The notes: generated by a model from the sequence alone, not told the origin. Positions 36,006 to 46,220 are shown, counted from the first letter of the stretch. The stretch: 64,000 bases of DNA from Afipia birgiae 34632 (GCF_000308295.2 NZ_HG326653.1:637648-701647), one strand, 5' to 3'. Program-made: numbers and translations.

Positions 36006-36917
36006 ATGAACTGGTTGACCAATGTTGTCCGGCCGAAGATTCGCAGCATCCTCAAGCGCGAAACGCCGGAGAATCTCTGGATCAAGTGCCCGGATTCCGG
36101 GCAGCTCGTATTCTACAAGGATGTCGAACAGAACCAGTTCGTCATTCCCGGCTCGAATTACCACATGCGCATGGGCGCGGCTGCGCGGCTGAAGTCGATC
36201 TTCGACAACGAGACCTGGTACGACGTGGCGCTTCCCGAAGTCACGCCGGACCCGCTGAAGTTTCGCGACGAGCGCAAGTATGCCGACCGCATCAAGGATG
36301 CGCGCACCAAGACCGGCATGAACGACGCCGTGAAGGTCGGCTACGGCAAGCTTGAGGGCAACGCCGTGGTTGTCGCTGTGCAGGATTTCGATTTTATGGG
36401 CGGTTCGCTCGGCATGGCGGCGGGCGAAGCCGTCGTGAAAGGTCTTGAGCTTGCAGTGGAGAAGAAGTCGCCCTTCATCATCTTCGCGGCCTCGGGTGGC
36501 GCGCGGATGCAGGAAGGTATTCTCTCGCTGATGCAGATGCCGCGCACCACGGTCGCGATCCAGATGCTGCGTGAAATTGGTCAGCCCTACATCGTGGTGC
36601 TGACGAATCCGACCACGGGCGGCGTCACCGCTTCCTACGCGATGCTGGGCGATGTGCAGATCGCAGAGCCGGGCGCGCTGATCGGCTTTGCCGGTGCGCG
36701 CGTGATCGAACAGACCATCCGTGAAAAATTGCCCGAAGGTTTCCAGCGCGCCGAGTACCTGAAGGAGCACGGCATGGTGGACATGGTGGTCCATCGCCAC
36801 GACCTGCGTGCGACATTGGGGCGTCTCTGCCGCCTGCTGACCAAGGCGCCGGCCGCCGAGGGCTTCACCGTCGCCGCGTTGCCGCCTGACGTGCCTGCGG
36901 TCGCGTCCCCGGCGTGA
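36006..36917 (+). CDS. accD: Acetyl-CoA carboxylase carboxyltransferase beta subunit
   Basis: A 303-residue subunit that, with AccA, transfers carboxyl groups from biotin to acetyl-CoA for fatty acid synthesis. The crotonase-like core is normal ([44 protein letters not shown]). The N-terminal zinc ribbon is degenerate: where E. coli AccD has four cysteines, here only C28 remains, and the other positions are S31, I47 and S50 (KCPDSGQ and VIPGSNYHM). Such loss is, from memory, known in some Rhizobiales AccDs. The stop overlaps the folC start by four bases, so accD-folC are coupled. Confidence 0.96.
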   Translation: MNWLTNVVRPKIRSILKRETPENLWIKCPDSGQLVFYKDVEQNQFVIPGSNYHMRMGAAARLKSIFDNETWYDVALPEVTPDPLKFRDERKYADRIKDARTKTGMNDAVKVGYGKLEGNAVVVAVQDFDFMGGSLGMAAGEAVVKGLELAVEKKSPFIIFAASGGARMQEGILSLMQMPRTTVAIQMLREIGQPYIVVLTNPTTGGVTASYAMLGDVQIAEPGALIGFAGARVIEQTIREKLPEGFQRAEYLKEHGMVDMVVHRHDLRATLGRLCRLLTKAPAAEGFTVAALPPDVPAVASPA

Positions 36918-38260
36918 CCTCGCCTGCGGCCAAAAATCCGTCGCCGTCCTACGACGACATTCTTGCGCGCCTCGCATCGCTGCATCCCAAGCGCATCGAT
37001 CTCACGCTCGACCGGATGTGGCGGATTCTCGAGCGCCTCGATCATCCCGAGCGCCGCATTCCGCCTGTCATTCATGTGGCTGGGACCAACGGCAAGGGCT
37101 CGACGGTAGCGTTCCTGCGCGCCATTCTCGAGGCGGCCGGCCTGCGCGTGCATGTTTACACCTCGCCGCATCTGGTGCGTTTCAACGAACGCTTTCGTCT
37201 GGGCCAAGTGGGCGGCGGCGTCCTTGTCAGTGACGATCAGTTGCGCGGGGCGCTCGATCATTGTGAGCGCGTCAATGGCGGCGAGACGATCACGATTTTT
37301 GAGATCGAAACCGCCGCGGCGTTTCATCTGTTTGCCGAACATCCGGCGGATGTGGTGCTGCTGGAGGTCGGTCTCGGCGGCCGGCTGGATGCGACCAATG
37401 TCATCGACGCGCCGCTGGCCAGCGTCATCACGCCGATCGGCATGGATCACATCGAATTTCTCGGCGAGACGCTGACCAGGATTGCGACTGAAAAGGCCGG
37501 GATCATCAAAAAGGGCGTGCCGGTGGTCTATGCCGAACAGCAGCCGGAGGCGACTGCGGTGATCGAGCAGATCGCGAAGCGTGCCCGTGCGCCGCTGCAT
37601 GCGGCGACGGAAGGCTGGCATGTCAATGTCGAGCGTGGACGGCTGGTCTATTCCGACGAGCGCGGCCTGCTGGATCTGTCCGCGCCGCGGCTGTTTGGGC
37701 GACATCAGTTCGACAATGCCGGGCTTGCGATCGCAACGTTGCGCGCCATCGATTCCTTGAAGATCGAGCCGTCCGCGTTCGAGCAAGGCATCGCGCGCGC
37801 CGAATGGCCGGCGCGGATGCAGCGGCTGACGTCGGGAACGCTGGTCGCCGCCGCTCCGCACGATTGCGAAATCTGGCTCGACGGCGGGCATAATCCTGAC
37901 GGCGGCCGCGTGGTTGCGGCGGCGCTCGGCGATCTCGAGGAGCGGGTGTCGCGCCCGCTGGTCGTGATCGCGGGCATGATGGGGAACAAGGACGCCAGCG
38001 GCTTTCTTGCCAATTTTTCCGGACTGACCCGGCATATCATCGCGGTGAAAATCCCCGATCAGGACAATGCGATGGCGCCTGATGTGCTGGCCGATGCCGC
38101 GCGGCAGCTCGGCATGCGGGTCGAGACGGCTTCGAGCGTCGAAGCGGCGCTCAGATCGGTTGCAAAGCTTGCCTATGAGGTGCCGCCGCGCATTCTCATC
38201 ACCGGCTCGCTGTACCTGGCGGGACATGTGCTGACCGAGAACGGCACGCTGCCGGCCTGA
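36914..38260 (+). CDS. folC: Bifunctional folylpolyglutamate/dihydrofolate synthase
   Basis: A 448-residue Mur-ligase-family enzyme that adds glutamate to folates and converts dihydropteroate to dihydrofolate. The ATP P-loop is [18 protein letters not shown], and the block [11 protein letters not shown] with ITPIGMDH is diagnostic. The GTG start at 36914 overlaps the accD stop (GTGA). A strong promoter-like sequence begins 48 bases after its stop. Confidence 0.95.
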   Translation: MTSPAAKNPSPSYDDILARLASLHPKRIDLTLDRMWRILERLDHPERRIPPVIHVAGTNGKGSTVAFLRAILEAAGLRVHVYTSPHLVRFNERFRLGQVGGGVLVSDDQLRGALDHCERVNGGETITIFEIETAAAFHLFAEHPADVVLLEVGLGGRLDATNVIDAPLASVITPIGMDHIEFLGETLTRIATEKAGIIKKGVPVVYAEQQPEATAVIEQIAKRARAPLHAATEGWHVNVERGRLVYSDERGLLDLSAPRLFGRHQFDNAGLAIATLRAIDSLKIEPSAFEQGIARAEWPARMQRLTSGTLVAAAPHDCEIWLDGGHNPDGGRVVAAALGDLEERVSRPLVVIAGMMGNKDASGFLANFSGLTRHIIAVKIPDQDNAMAPDVLADAARQLGMRVETASSVEAALRSVAKLAYEVPPRILITGSLYLAGHVLTENGTLPA

Positions 38261-38307
38261 CCTTCGGCGTTGCGCGGGGACGACGTGTTGAGATTTCCGA
38301 TCTCTCC

Positions 38308-38336
38308 TTGACATTTCCCGATATTGTGATTATATT
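38308..38336 (+). promoter_or_regulatory. Near-consensus sigma-70 promoter downstream of folC
   Basis: TTGACA at 38308-38313 and TATATT at 38331-38336 with an exact 17-base spacer, in an AT-rich patch. The expected start is near 38343. No protein-coding gene follows on this strand for over 17 kb, so it probably drives the structured RNA segment after it. Confidence 0.72.
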
Positions 38337-38342
38337 CCTATA

Positions 38343-38745
38343 GTCCCGTTCGTGAGGGGCGCTTCTCGAGGGCGCTTTTGAAGCGGAGCAGGATGTGGCG
38401 CCCGCGCGCGTGTCTCGCACACACGTCGTCCGGGAGGCTGGGGTCAGCGTCCGGGCCAACTACGTGGCTCTGCCTTCAGTGGCTGGACGCGGACAGGATG
38501 AAGGCCGGCGAAAGCCAGCCGGATCGAGGCGCGTGTCGCGCCTGTCCTGTCCCGGAAGCACGCTCCCCTCGCCCAAAATCGCCGCGAATGGAGCGCCGTA
38601 AGGCGACGCGCTTCCCTTCGCACGGGAAGCGAAACAACACATTTGCGCCTCGCGGCGCTCCATGCCCCTCACCTGTTGGGGGGCAAGACCAAAGCTCACC
38701 TCGCGCGATGCGCGAGAGCGAATGCGCGTGCGTGAATGAACGGGC
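38343..38745 (+). ncRNA. Candidate structured noncoding RNA or multicopy noncoding element
   Basis: The segment between folC and trxA has no convincing gene: frames in both directions are Arg/Pro/Ser-rich, without ribosome sites. It has RNA-like structure. GGACAGG (38491-38497) pairs with CCTGTCC (38546-38552), enclosing two stems, one with a GAAA tetraloop near 38504-38520 and one GGCGCG-TGT-CGCGCC at 38528-38542, so it makes a three-way junction. Further hairpins include TTCCC/GGGAA near 38612-38630. The strong promoter at 38308 points into it. It does not match tmRNA, RNase P RNA, 6S or SRP RNA as I know them. The 3' end is uncertain. From memory, similar sequence recurs in related genomes. 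Confidence 0.5.
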
Positions 38746-38800
38746 TGTTTGAAAATCGAATCTGGAATGATGAGGTGATGCACACCAGCGCAACACCGCA

Positions 38801-38921
38801 GTCGTCGTCCCCGCGAAAGCGGGGACCCATAACCCCCGGGTCATGACACCGCGAAAGATCGCTCCAACATCAAGAATCGATAATGCGGGAGTATGGATCC
38901 CCGCTTTCGCGGGGATGACCG
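38801..38921. repeat. REP pair, family D (CGTCCCCGCGAAAGCGGGG type)
   Basis: Left unit TCCCCGCGAAAGCGGGGA with a following ACCCAT, right unit ATGGATCCCCGCTTTCGCGGGGAT. The two are inverted copies about 65 bases apart, forming a BIME-like pair between the candidate RNA and trxA. Confidence 0.85.
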
Positions 38922-38964
38922 GGTGAGAAATCGGGCAAGACCTCAGCAAGACCGCCAACCAAAC

Positions 38965-38996
38965 AAAAACGGCCAGCTTGCGCCGGCCGTTTTTTC
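38965..38996. terminator. Terminator at the 3' end of trxA
   Basis: AAAAACGGCC and GGCCGTTTTT pair around a 10-base loop, 24 bases beyond the trxA stop. A/T-runs on both sides allow bidirectional termination. Confidence 0.88.
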
Positions 38997-39019
38997 TAAG
39001 ACTCTTTCCGAAAGTGCGA

Positions 39020-39340
39020 TCAGACTGCAGCGGTGATCCACTGCTGCAGCTTGGCCTTCGGAGCCGCGCCGACCTGGCGCGAGGCCATCTCGCCGCCCTT
39101 GAAAATCATCAGGGTGGGAATCGACATCACGCCATACTTCGAGGCCGTCTTCGGGCTCTCATCGACGTTGAGCTTCACGATCTTGACCTTGTCGCCCATG
39201 GCGCCGGCGATCTCGTCGAGCGCTGGCGCGATCATGCGGCACGGGCCGCACCATTCCGCCCAGAAATCGACCACGACCGGGCCGTTTGCGTTCAGCACTT
39301 CCTTGTCGAAATCGGCGTCCGAAACCTTACCCACACTCAT
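39020..39340 (-). CDS. trxA: Thioredoxin 1
   Basis: A 106-residue cytosolic disulfide reductase with the active site [12 protein letters not shown], the cis-Pro loop [12 protein letters not shown] and normal length. It supplies electrons to ribonucleotide reductase, PAPS reductase and others. It is transcribed after addA in the same direction, with about 210 bases between, and so may have its own promoter there. Confidence 0.97.
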   Translation of the reverse strand: MSVGKVSDADFDKEVLNANGPVVVDFWAEWCGPCRMIAPALDEIAGAMGDKVKIVKLNVDESPKTASKYGVMSIPTLMIFKGGEMASRQVGAAPKAKLQQWITAAV

Positions 39341-39549
39341 GTTGTTTTGCCTCGTTGGATGAAGGCGCGGGGTCTTCCCGAGAGAATCGCGCGCCGGAAA
39401 CGTGGAATGAACCTATGAATGCCCCCCGGCCCGGTCAAGGCTTGTCACCGGGACGTGTTCCATCACAGAGCCCCTTGCTCCCGCCAGGAATCGGCTCGGA
39501 TTCAAAGGGTTAGCCGAGGCCGGTACTCGCTGTGGACGGCGGGCAGGTC

Positions 39550-42500
39550 TCAGGAAACCAGCGATTGCAGCTCTGCGTCCAGCGCGGAGGCGGGAATTTC
39601 CACCATGGCGGCGGTCTCTGTCCACAGCAATGCACAGCGTACCTGCCGGCCAGGGTAAAGCCGTTGCAGCACGTCGCGATAAAGCGCGAGCTGCCGCACA
39701 TAGGCCTGCGGGGCCTCGGCCGCCGAGCGCGGCGGCGCGTGATTGGTCTTGTAGTCGACGATCAGGACATCGCTCGTTGTCACCACCAGCCGGTCGATCT
39801 GGCCGGACACCAACGCGGGCGGTCGTCCGCGACGCGCCACGCGCCCTGCGATCGAGACTTCGGCGCGGCTGCCTTCGGCAAACAGCGGCGCGAAGGCGGG
39901 CGTGTCGATCAGCGCGATCACTTGCTGCGCGAGTGCTGCGCGTTCGTCCTCGGTGAATAGCTGATGCGCATTGCGCTGCAGGAAGTCGAGCGCGGCTTTC
40001 TCGCGCCGCGCGACTGCAATGTCGGGGAGAGACTGCAGCAGACGATGGATCAGTGTCCCGCGCCTCAACGCGCGTTCGCGCGCGGCGCGGGATTCGTCGG
40101 TGATGGTCGCGCGGCCTTCTGCATCGTCTTGCGATGAATCCGAAGGGCGCAGCAGAATATCGGCGGGCACTTCTCTAGCTGCGGGCTCCTTCAGCCAGGC
40201 CGGGAACTGCTCCAGCGCGAGCATCTCCTGAACCGGTATAGCGGTCTCCGCCTGCGATTGGGTATCCTCAAGGCGCGCATAGCGTTTCACCGGGCCGAAG
40301 CCGGTCGCGATGGTCTCGCATTGCAGGCCAGAGTCAGGGTCTGCAAGTCCCTTCTGGATGAGATCGTACCAGGACAGCTGGCGCACGGATCTCATGTTGC
40401 CGGGGAGCACGCCGCCGACGATCAGGCGATCCGCGGCGCGTGTCATCGCGACGTACAGCAGCCGCCGGTACTCGTCTTCGGTGTCGTCCTTCATCGCACT
40501 GCGCGCAGCCGCGACTACCGGAAGGTCATACGCTTTCTTGCCGGCCCAGAGCACGACCGCCGGTGCGTTCGGCGCGGCATTGCCTTGCGGCATGCGAATG
40601 AGATTCATCCGCTGGGTATCCGCCGGCGAGGTGGTGGTATCGACAAGGAACACCACCGGCGCTTCAAGACCCTTCGCGCCGTGTACGGTCATGACGCGAA
40701 CCTCATCGCGCGCGATTTCCATGTCGCGTTTGACTTCGGTGTCGGCGGCGCGCAGCCACGCCATGAAGCCCTGCAACGAGGCAGGCGCTTTCCGCTCATA
40801 GGTCAGCGCCAGTTCGAGAAACTCATCGATGGCGTCGTCGGCCTCGGGTCCCAGCCGCTTGAGCATGCGTGCGCGACCGCGGTCGCCGCCGAGCAGCCAG
40901 GCGTAGAACGAAAACGGAGTTTCCTGCGCAAACCGCTGTTCGTAACGCTCCAGCCGGTTCAGCGCCGCCGCGATCTTGCTGTTGCTTGCGGTGTGCTCAG
41001 TGAGCGCGTCGCGTAGCGTGCCCTTGCGATGCGGGGCAAGAATTTGAAGATCATCGTCGTCGAGACCGAGCAGCGGGCTTTTCAGCGCCACCGCCAGCGC
41101 CAGATCGTCACGCGGCAGCAACAGCGCGTCGGCGAGATTCATCAGGTCGATGACCGCGATGTGCTCGGTCAGCTTGAGCCGGTCGGCGCCGGCGACAGGA
41201 ATGCCGGCGTGCTTGAGCGCCTGAATGATGGCGTCGAAGGCGCGGCCGCGCCGCCGCACCAGCACCAGCATGTCGCCGTAGCGCAGCGGGCGGCGCTTAT
41301 CGCGCGGGCCGGTCATGGTGCGCGCGGCGACCAGCGATTTGATTTCGTTCTGGACCCGCCGCGCCAGCCGCACCTCTGGACTGGTCTCGGCGATGGCGTC
41401 GAACGCCGCGCGCCATCCTTCGATGTCGTCGCGCGCATCGGGAGCCTCGATCTCCCACAGATCGGCCAGTGCCGGGGCTGCGTCCTGCAGCGCCATGTGC
41501 GGCGGCATTCCGTCAAGGTCGGTGGTGATGCTCTTGTAGATCTCCGATGTCTTGAAGGTGCTCGCGACCGCCTGCAGCACGCCTTCGCCGGAGCGGAACG
41601 AATAGGTGAACGACACCGGATCGAAGCGAAGCCCGGCGGCTTCGAACCGCTCTTTCATCTCGCGGCGGCGATGATCGAATTCGCGCGGTGCGGCGCCCTG
41701 GAACGAAAAGATCGATTGTTTCTCGTCTCCGACCGCAAAAATCGTGCGCTTGACGCCGTCGCGCGCGCCTGCACCCGAGGTGAATTCTGAAGTGAGGCGC
41801 TCGATGATGTCCCACTGCCGCGGGCTGGTGTCCTGCGCCTCGTCGATCAGGACGTGATCGATGCCGCGGTCGAGCTTGAAATGCACCCAGCCGGACGACA
41901 CGTTGGTCAGCATGTCGTAGGTCTTGTCGATCAGGTCGTCGTAATCGAGCAGGCCTCGCTCCTGCTTCTCGCGCCGATAGTTTACAGCCGCTGCAGTGGC
42001 GATGACAAAGAGAGCCAGGGCACGGTCTCGCTGCATGACCGCGCGCCGTTTCTCATCCAGTTGAAGGACCCGCGCCTGCTCTGCATCCATCCGCGCGGCC
42101 AGCGAGGAATGCACCTTCGCAAGCGCCTTGGTCATCAGGGTCTTGCGAGGCCCCGTGACGCCTTTCACTTCCGTCAGAAAGATATCGAGATAGGCTTCGA
42201 CCTGAGTGCGGTTGGTGAGACCGTCAGCAATCCGAAAGCGCTCGGCCTGCGTGGCATCGGCGGCGCTGCCGCCATCGAGCGCCGCCGCTATTGCCTGCCA
42301 CTCGCGCACAGGCAGGTTCGGTCCGTCGACAATCTCCCGCTCGACGTCCTCGATGCGTACATCAGCGCCGACTCCCAGCGCCTGCGTAACTTGCGCCAGC
42401 GCAGCCTCGAAGCTGCCAGCGCTGTCGGACCACTTGATGAAATGATCTCGGCTGAGGCAGGCCTCGCGCACCACGTCCTTGAAGGTCACGTCGGCGGCGG

Positions 42501-43068
42501 CGGACATCGCGATGTTGAGCGCCCGGCCTGCGGCACTATCGGGCGCGCGGGCGGCTTCCAGCAGCACCGCGAGATTGGCGCGCTCCATCATCTCGTTCTG
42601 GTCGCGGTCATCGAGCACCGCGAAGCGTGCGGGTACGTTGGCTTCGAACGGAAACTGCTGAAGCAGCCGGGTGCAGAGCGCGTGAATGGTCTGCACCTTC
42701 AAGCCACCGGGGGTTTCCAGCGCGCCGGCAAACAGCTTGCGCGCCCGCAGGCGGGCCTGAGGGGGGGCCGCAGGCGCGCCGATCGCGCGGATCGCCTCAT
42801 CGAGTTCGCGGTCGGGCAGCGTGACCCAGCGCCCCAGCGTCTCGAACACGCGCTGCGCCATGTTTGCGGCCGCTGCCTTGGTAAAGGTGATGCAGAGAAT
42901 TTTCTCCGGCGGCACGCCGGTGAGCAGCAACCGTATGACCCGGTTGACCAGCACATGGGTCTTGCCCGATCCGGCATTGGCCGCGACAAAGGCCGATGCA
43001 TCGGGATTCGACGCGCGTGCCTGCGCATCGCGCACGGCATCGGGGATGTCTTTGCGGGGAGAACTCAT
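39550..43068 (-). CDS. addA: Double-strand break repair helicase-nuclease AddA
   Basis: An 1172-residue UvrD-family helicase and nuclease of the AddAB complex, which resects double-strand breaks for RecA loading. Walker A is AANAGSGKTHVLVNRV, motif II is HVLIDEAQDTSPRQW, and the C-terminal RecB-type nuclease has DVLIVDYKTNH. The start at 43066-43068 gives MSSPRKDIPDAV and overlaps the addB stop by four bases. An in-frame extension to 43149 lies inside addB and is rejected. A short Gly-rich linker precedes the nuclease domain. Confidence 0.96.
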   Translation of the reverse strand: MSSPRKDIPDAVRDAQARASNPDASAFVAANAGSGKTHVLVNRVIRLLLTGVPPEKILCITFTKAAAANMAQRVFETLGRWVTLPDRELDEAIRAIGAPAAPPQARLRARKLFAGALETPGGLKVQTIHALCTRLLQQFPFEANVPARFAVLDDRDQNEMMERANLAVLLEAARAPDSAAGRALNIAMSAAADVTFKDVVREACLSRDHFIKWSDSAGSFEAALAQVTQALGVGADVRIEDVEREIVDGPNLPVREWQAIAAALDGGSAADATQAERFRIADGLTNRTQVEAYLDIFLTEVKGVTGPRKTLMTKALAKVHSSLAARMDAEQARVLQLDEKRRAVMQRDRALALFVIATAAAVNYRREKQERGLLDYDDLIDKTYDMLTNVSSGWVHFKLDRGIDHVLIDEAQDTSPRQWDIIERLTSEFTSGAGARDGVKRTIFAVGDEKQSIFSFQGAAPREFDHRRREMKERFEAAGLRFDPVSFTYSFRSGEGVLQAVASTFKTSEIYKSITTDLDGMPPHMALQDAAPALADLWEIEAPDARDDIEGWRAAFDAIAETSPEVRLARRVQNEIKSLVAARTMTGPRDKRRPLRYGDMLVLVRRRGRAFDAIIQALKHAGIPVAGADRLKLTEHIAVIDLMNLADALLLPRDDLALAVALKSPLLGLDDDDLQILAPHRKGTLRDALTEHTASNSKIAAALNRLERYEQRFAQETPFSFYAWLLGGDRGRARMLKRLGPEADDAIDEFLELALTYERKAPASLQGFMAWLRAADTEVKRDMEIARDEVRVMTVHGAKGLEAPVVFLVDTTTSPADTQRMNLIRMPQGNAAPNAPAVVLWAGKKAYDLPVVAAARSAMKDDTEDEYRRLLYVAMTRAADRLIVGGVLPGNMRSVRQLSWYDLIQKGLADPDSGLQCETIATGFGPVKRYARLEDTQSQAETAIPVQEMLALEQFPAWLKEPAAREVPADILLRPSDSSQDDAEGRATITDESRAARERALRRGTLIHRLLQSLPDIAVARREKAALDFLQRNAHQLFTEDERAALAQQVIALIDTPAFAPLFAEGSRAEVSIAGRVARRGRPPALVSGQIDRLVVTTSDVLIVDYKTNHAPPRSAAEAPQAYVRQLALYRDVLQRLYPGRQVRCALLWTETAAMVEIPASALDAELQSLVS

Positions 43069-46000
43069 TCCTCGTCCTCCCCCATGCCGCCGGCAGACCA
43101 TTCCTTGATGCGCGCGAGGTTGTCGTAGTTGCCGTAACGGTTTTCCCACATCGGCAGGATCACGGAGCGATAGGGCGTGTCCTGATTCTCGAATTGGCGG
43201 ATCAGGCCTTCGAGCTTTTGCAGGGCTTCGTCGGCCGCGTCATCGGGCGGCTGCGGCGGGTCGCTCTTGTTGACCTTCAGTTCCAGCACCGTCGCCTTGC
43301 CCGGCGGATTGTTGCCGCTGAGCCGAACGTAAACGAGTTCGCCGACCGACGCGCTCGCAGGGATGTTGTCGAATCCGCCGCGGCGCAGGATTGCCGCTTC
43401 CAGTGTGAGCTGGGGCGACAGGCCAAGACGCACCTGCTTCGCGCTCGGCGGCTGGCCGGTCTTATAGTCGAGAATCGCGTAGGTATTTCCGGTGCGATGC
43501 TCGATGCGGTCGACGCGCGCCGAGAGTTTGAACGTGCGGCCGTTGCCCAGACGAATTGGAATCTCGCCGCGGATTTCGGCATCGACGCGGATGACGTTCG
43601 TCCGCCGCCGGGCTTCCCAGCCGGCGAACCAGTCGGCAATGCGCAGGAAACGCGGCCACCACAATGCGCGCGCCTCGGGGCGCTCCATCAGTGGCGCAAA
43701 GTGCGCGCTGCCGATCTCGCGCAAGGCTCTGGCAATGTCATCCGGAAGCTCGGTCGCGAACCGGGCCGTAAATTCTCCCAGCGCCTCGTGGATGGCGGAT
43801 CCGCGATCTGCCGCGGTTAGCGGCATGTCCACCGCATCGAGCGGAGTCAGTTTGAGAATGCGCTTGGCGTAGATCGTGTAGGGATCGCGCAGCCAGTCCT
43901 CGATTTCGGTGACCGACATGTTGAGCGGGCGGAGCGCGACATCCGGCCTCGGCTCCGGACGCAGCATTGGTGTCACACTATCCGGCCGGTCGAGTTCGTT
44001 GGCGTAGCGAACATAGGTGTCGCCCTTGTCCTTGACTCGTGCCCAACGATCTTTCCCCGCCACGGCTTCCATCCGGTGCAGGAAACGCGAGGCTACCGCA
44101 GGCGCGCCTCCGACTTTCGCCGCGCGCGACAGAACGATATCGCTCGTGCCGAGCAACTGTGCGAAGTCATGCGCTGACAAACCGATGCGCCGCTCGGGCA
44201 GATCGAGCCCGAGCTGATGCCGCATCGGGCGGCTCAGCCACGGATCGACACGCGGTGCCGGCGGCCACACGCCCTCGACAAGGCCGCCGAGAATCACACG
44301 GTCGCATTCGGTGAGGCGCGCTTCGAGCGGGCCATAGATGCGAAGCGACGCCACCGATTGTGGCCGGCGCACGATACGGTCGCCGAACGCAGTCTGAAAC
44401 ACATCCGGGTAGTCGCGGGGAGCAAGCGTCAGGCCGCTTGGCGCCGGCGTGTCGTCGGCGGATACGCCGCAGGCTTGAAACAGATCATCGAAAGCCTTCG
44501 ACAGCGCGCTGCCATCGGAATCCTCGAAGGCAGCGATGCCTCTATCGTCCGCCGACAAGCGTTTGAGCACATCGTAGTGACGCGCCGCATAGTCGATGAG
44601 GTCGTGCGGCTTGCCCGGCCGCAGATCTTCAAGCGGCCTGAAGGCCGCGGCAAGATCGGCGATCAGCGCCTGCACGGCATCGAGCGATACCTCATCCAGT
44701 TGCGCGCGGGGCTCGGAGCGGTGAATAGCGGACGGCTCCTTGCGTCTGAGTTTTGCCAGTTCAGTGCGGAAGCGCGCGAAATCCCGCGCCAGTCCCTCGC
44801 TGCCGGCGGCCGGCCGCGTGCCGCGCAGCAGCGCCAGTTCGAGATCGCCGATGGCGTTCGCAAAAGTGCCTTGCGCCTGACCGAGCCGGAACAGCGGATG
44901 TTTTAGCAGCGCCAGCAAGAATGGCGGTGCGAGTTCCTCCGCAACGGTTTGCGCCGCGAGTCGCGCGAAGATTCCGGCCGAGGTATCCATCAGGGAATCG
45001 CCGCCGGAATCGTCGAAGGCGAGATTCCAGCGACCGAGCGAGGCCATCACGCGGCGCGCCAGCGCGCGGTCCGGTGTGACGAGCGCGGCAGTGAGATTCT
45101 GTTCGCGCGCCTCGCGCATTGCCACGGCGATGGCCAGCGCCTCCATCTCCGGATTGGCGGCTTCGATCAGAGCCAGGCCATCGGTGCCAGACGCGATACG
45201 CTGCGCGATCGCCTTGTCGGCCAGTTGCGTGTGCCATTTCTCGCTTGATGTCGCGGGACGCATCGCCTCGGACGCCAGTATTTCACGGCCATGGGCCATC
45301 GGCATCGCGAGCGGCTCGACGTCCCTGCGCTTGATGCCAAAGCGCGCGAGCAGTCCGTGCAATGCGAATTGCGGATGGCTCCATGCTGCCGGCGTTGCAA
45401 TAATGCCCCCAGCGTTCACCACGCCGCCGATCGACTCCCACGCAGCGTCATCGAGGTCGGTGTCGAGTCCCGGCAGCACCACGGCGCCTTGCGGCAGTTG
45501 CGCGATGGCTTGCAGGAATTTCGCGGTGGCCGGCATCGATCCGGTGGAGCCTGCAGCAATCACAGGGCCCTTTTGGCTCGCCGCGAGCCGCTTTGCTTCT
45601 GCGGCGATCAGCATGTCGCGCCGCGCCGCAGGTTCGATACGTTCGATCTGCGCGAGATATGCGGGCCAGGCTTCCTTCGCAATTTTCAGGAACTTCAGCG
45701 TGTGCTGCCAGTAGATGTCGAGTTCGTCCGGCACGATGCCGTCCAGCGCGTCCCAGCCCACACCACGCGTCACCATGTCGTCCATCAGCCGCGCCAGATC
45801 GCTTGCCAGCGAGAGCGTCGATGCGGGGCTGCTGACGACAAGCGATGCCGGTTGCAGTTTGGCCCAAGCAGCGACAAGCCGCGCCAGAGTCAGCCTGCGC
45901 TCGAGGTCGTCCAGCTTCGGCGGCAGAACGGATACTTCAGGGCCGCCAAGTTGTCCGTCGTCGGAGAACTCCAGTTCATCCTCATCGACGCTACCGAGGG

Positions 46001-46220
46001 CGACGATGCGCGGCAGCACGACGGCGTCGGTTTGCAGCACATCGAGAAACACCTCGCGCGCCATGCGCCCGGCGCGCCGTGTCGGCAGGTAGAGCGTGGC
46101 GTCCGCCAGCCGTTCGGGATTCGCGCGCGCGTCAAATCCCGCGACGAGCCGGCCATCGACAAGGGCCGAGATCACCGTGTGAAGAAACGGCGCAGACGGG
46201 GGGACGTTGAAAACGCGCAT
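43065..46220 (-). CDS. addB: Double-strand break repair protein AddB
   Basis: A 1051-residue subunit of the alphaproteobacterial AddAB type. It has an inactive helicase-like N-terminal part starting VFNVPPSAPFLHTVISAL and a C-terminal nuclease with NTYAILDYKTGQPPSAKQ. The Firmicute AddB iron-sulfur cysteines are not evident, as expected for this clade. It is translated just before addA with a 4-base overlap, and preceded by murU with about 85 bases between. Confidence 0.94.
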   Translation of the reverse strand: MRVFNVPPSAPFLHTVISALVDGRLVAGFDARANPERLADATLYLPTRRAGRMAREVFLDVLQTDAVVLPRIVALGSVDEDELEFSDDGQLGGPEVSVLPPKLDDLERRLTLARLVAAWAKLQPASLVVSSPASTLSLASDLARLMDDMVTRGVGWDALDGIVPDELDIYWQHTLKFLKIAKEAWPAYLAQIERIEPAARRDMLIAAEAKRLAASQKGPVIAAGSTGSMPATAKFLQAIAQLPQGAVVLPGLDTDLDDAAWESIGGVVNAGGIIATPAAWSHPQFALHGLLARFGIKRRDVEPLAMPMAHGREILASEAMRPATSSEKWHTQLADKAIAQRIASGTDGLALIEAANPEMEALAIAVAMREAREQNLTAALVTPDRALARRVMASLGRWNLAFDDSGGDSLMDTSAGIFARLAAQTVAEELAPPFLLALLKHPLFRLGQAQGTFANAIGDLELALLRGTRPAAGSEGLARDFARFRTELAKLRRKEPSAIHRSEPRAQLDEVSLDAVQALIADLAAAFRPLEDLRPGKPHDLIDYAARHYDVLKRLSADDRGIAAFEDSDGSALSKAFDDLFQACGVSADDTPAPSGLTLAPRDYPDVFQTAFGDRIVRRPQSVASLRIYGPLEARLTECDRVILGGLVEGVWPPAPRVDPWLSRPMRHQLGLDLPERRIGLSAHDFAQLLGTSDIVLSRAAKVGGAPAVASRFLHRMEAVAGKDRWARVKDKGDTYVRYANELDRPDSVTPMLRPEPRPDVALRPLNMSVTEIEDWLRDPYTIYAKRILKLTPLDAVDMPLTAADRGSAIHEALGEFTARFATELPDDIARALREIGSAHFAPLMERPEARALWWPRFLRIADWFAGWEARRRTNVIRVDAEIRGEIPIRLGNGRTFKLSARVDRIEHRTGNTYAILDYKTGQPPSAKQVRLGLSPQLTLEAAILRRGGFDNIPASASVGELVYVRLSGNNPPGKATVLELKVNKSDPPQPPDDAADEALQKLEGLIRQFENQDTPYRSVILPMWENRYGNYDNLARIKEWSAGGMGEDEE

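Noticed and set aside
36635-38314. A 559-residue minus-strand frame opposite accD-folC
   Set aside because: Antisense shadow; no start context, no family, Arg/His-rich.
38343-38745. Whether the structured segment is tmRNA, RNase P RNA, 6S or SRP RNA
   Set aside because: None of the hallmark sequences of these RNAs (tag-reading frame with tRNA-like end, the P4 core motifs, the SRP GGAA loop) is seen.
38378-38783. Overlapping small ORFs on both strands (68 to 124 residues) after folC
   Set aside because: No ribosome sites, Arg/Pro/Ser-biased translation and strong RNA-like pairing favour a noncoding element.
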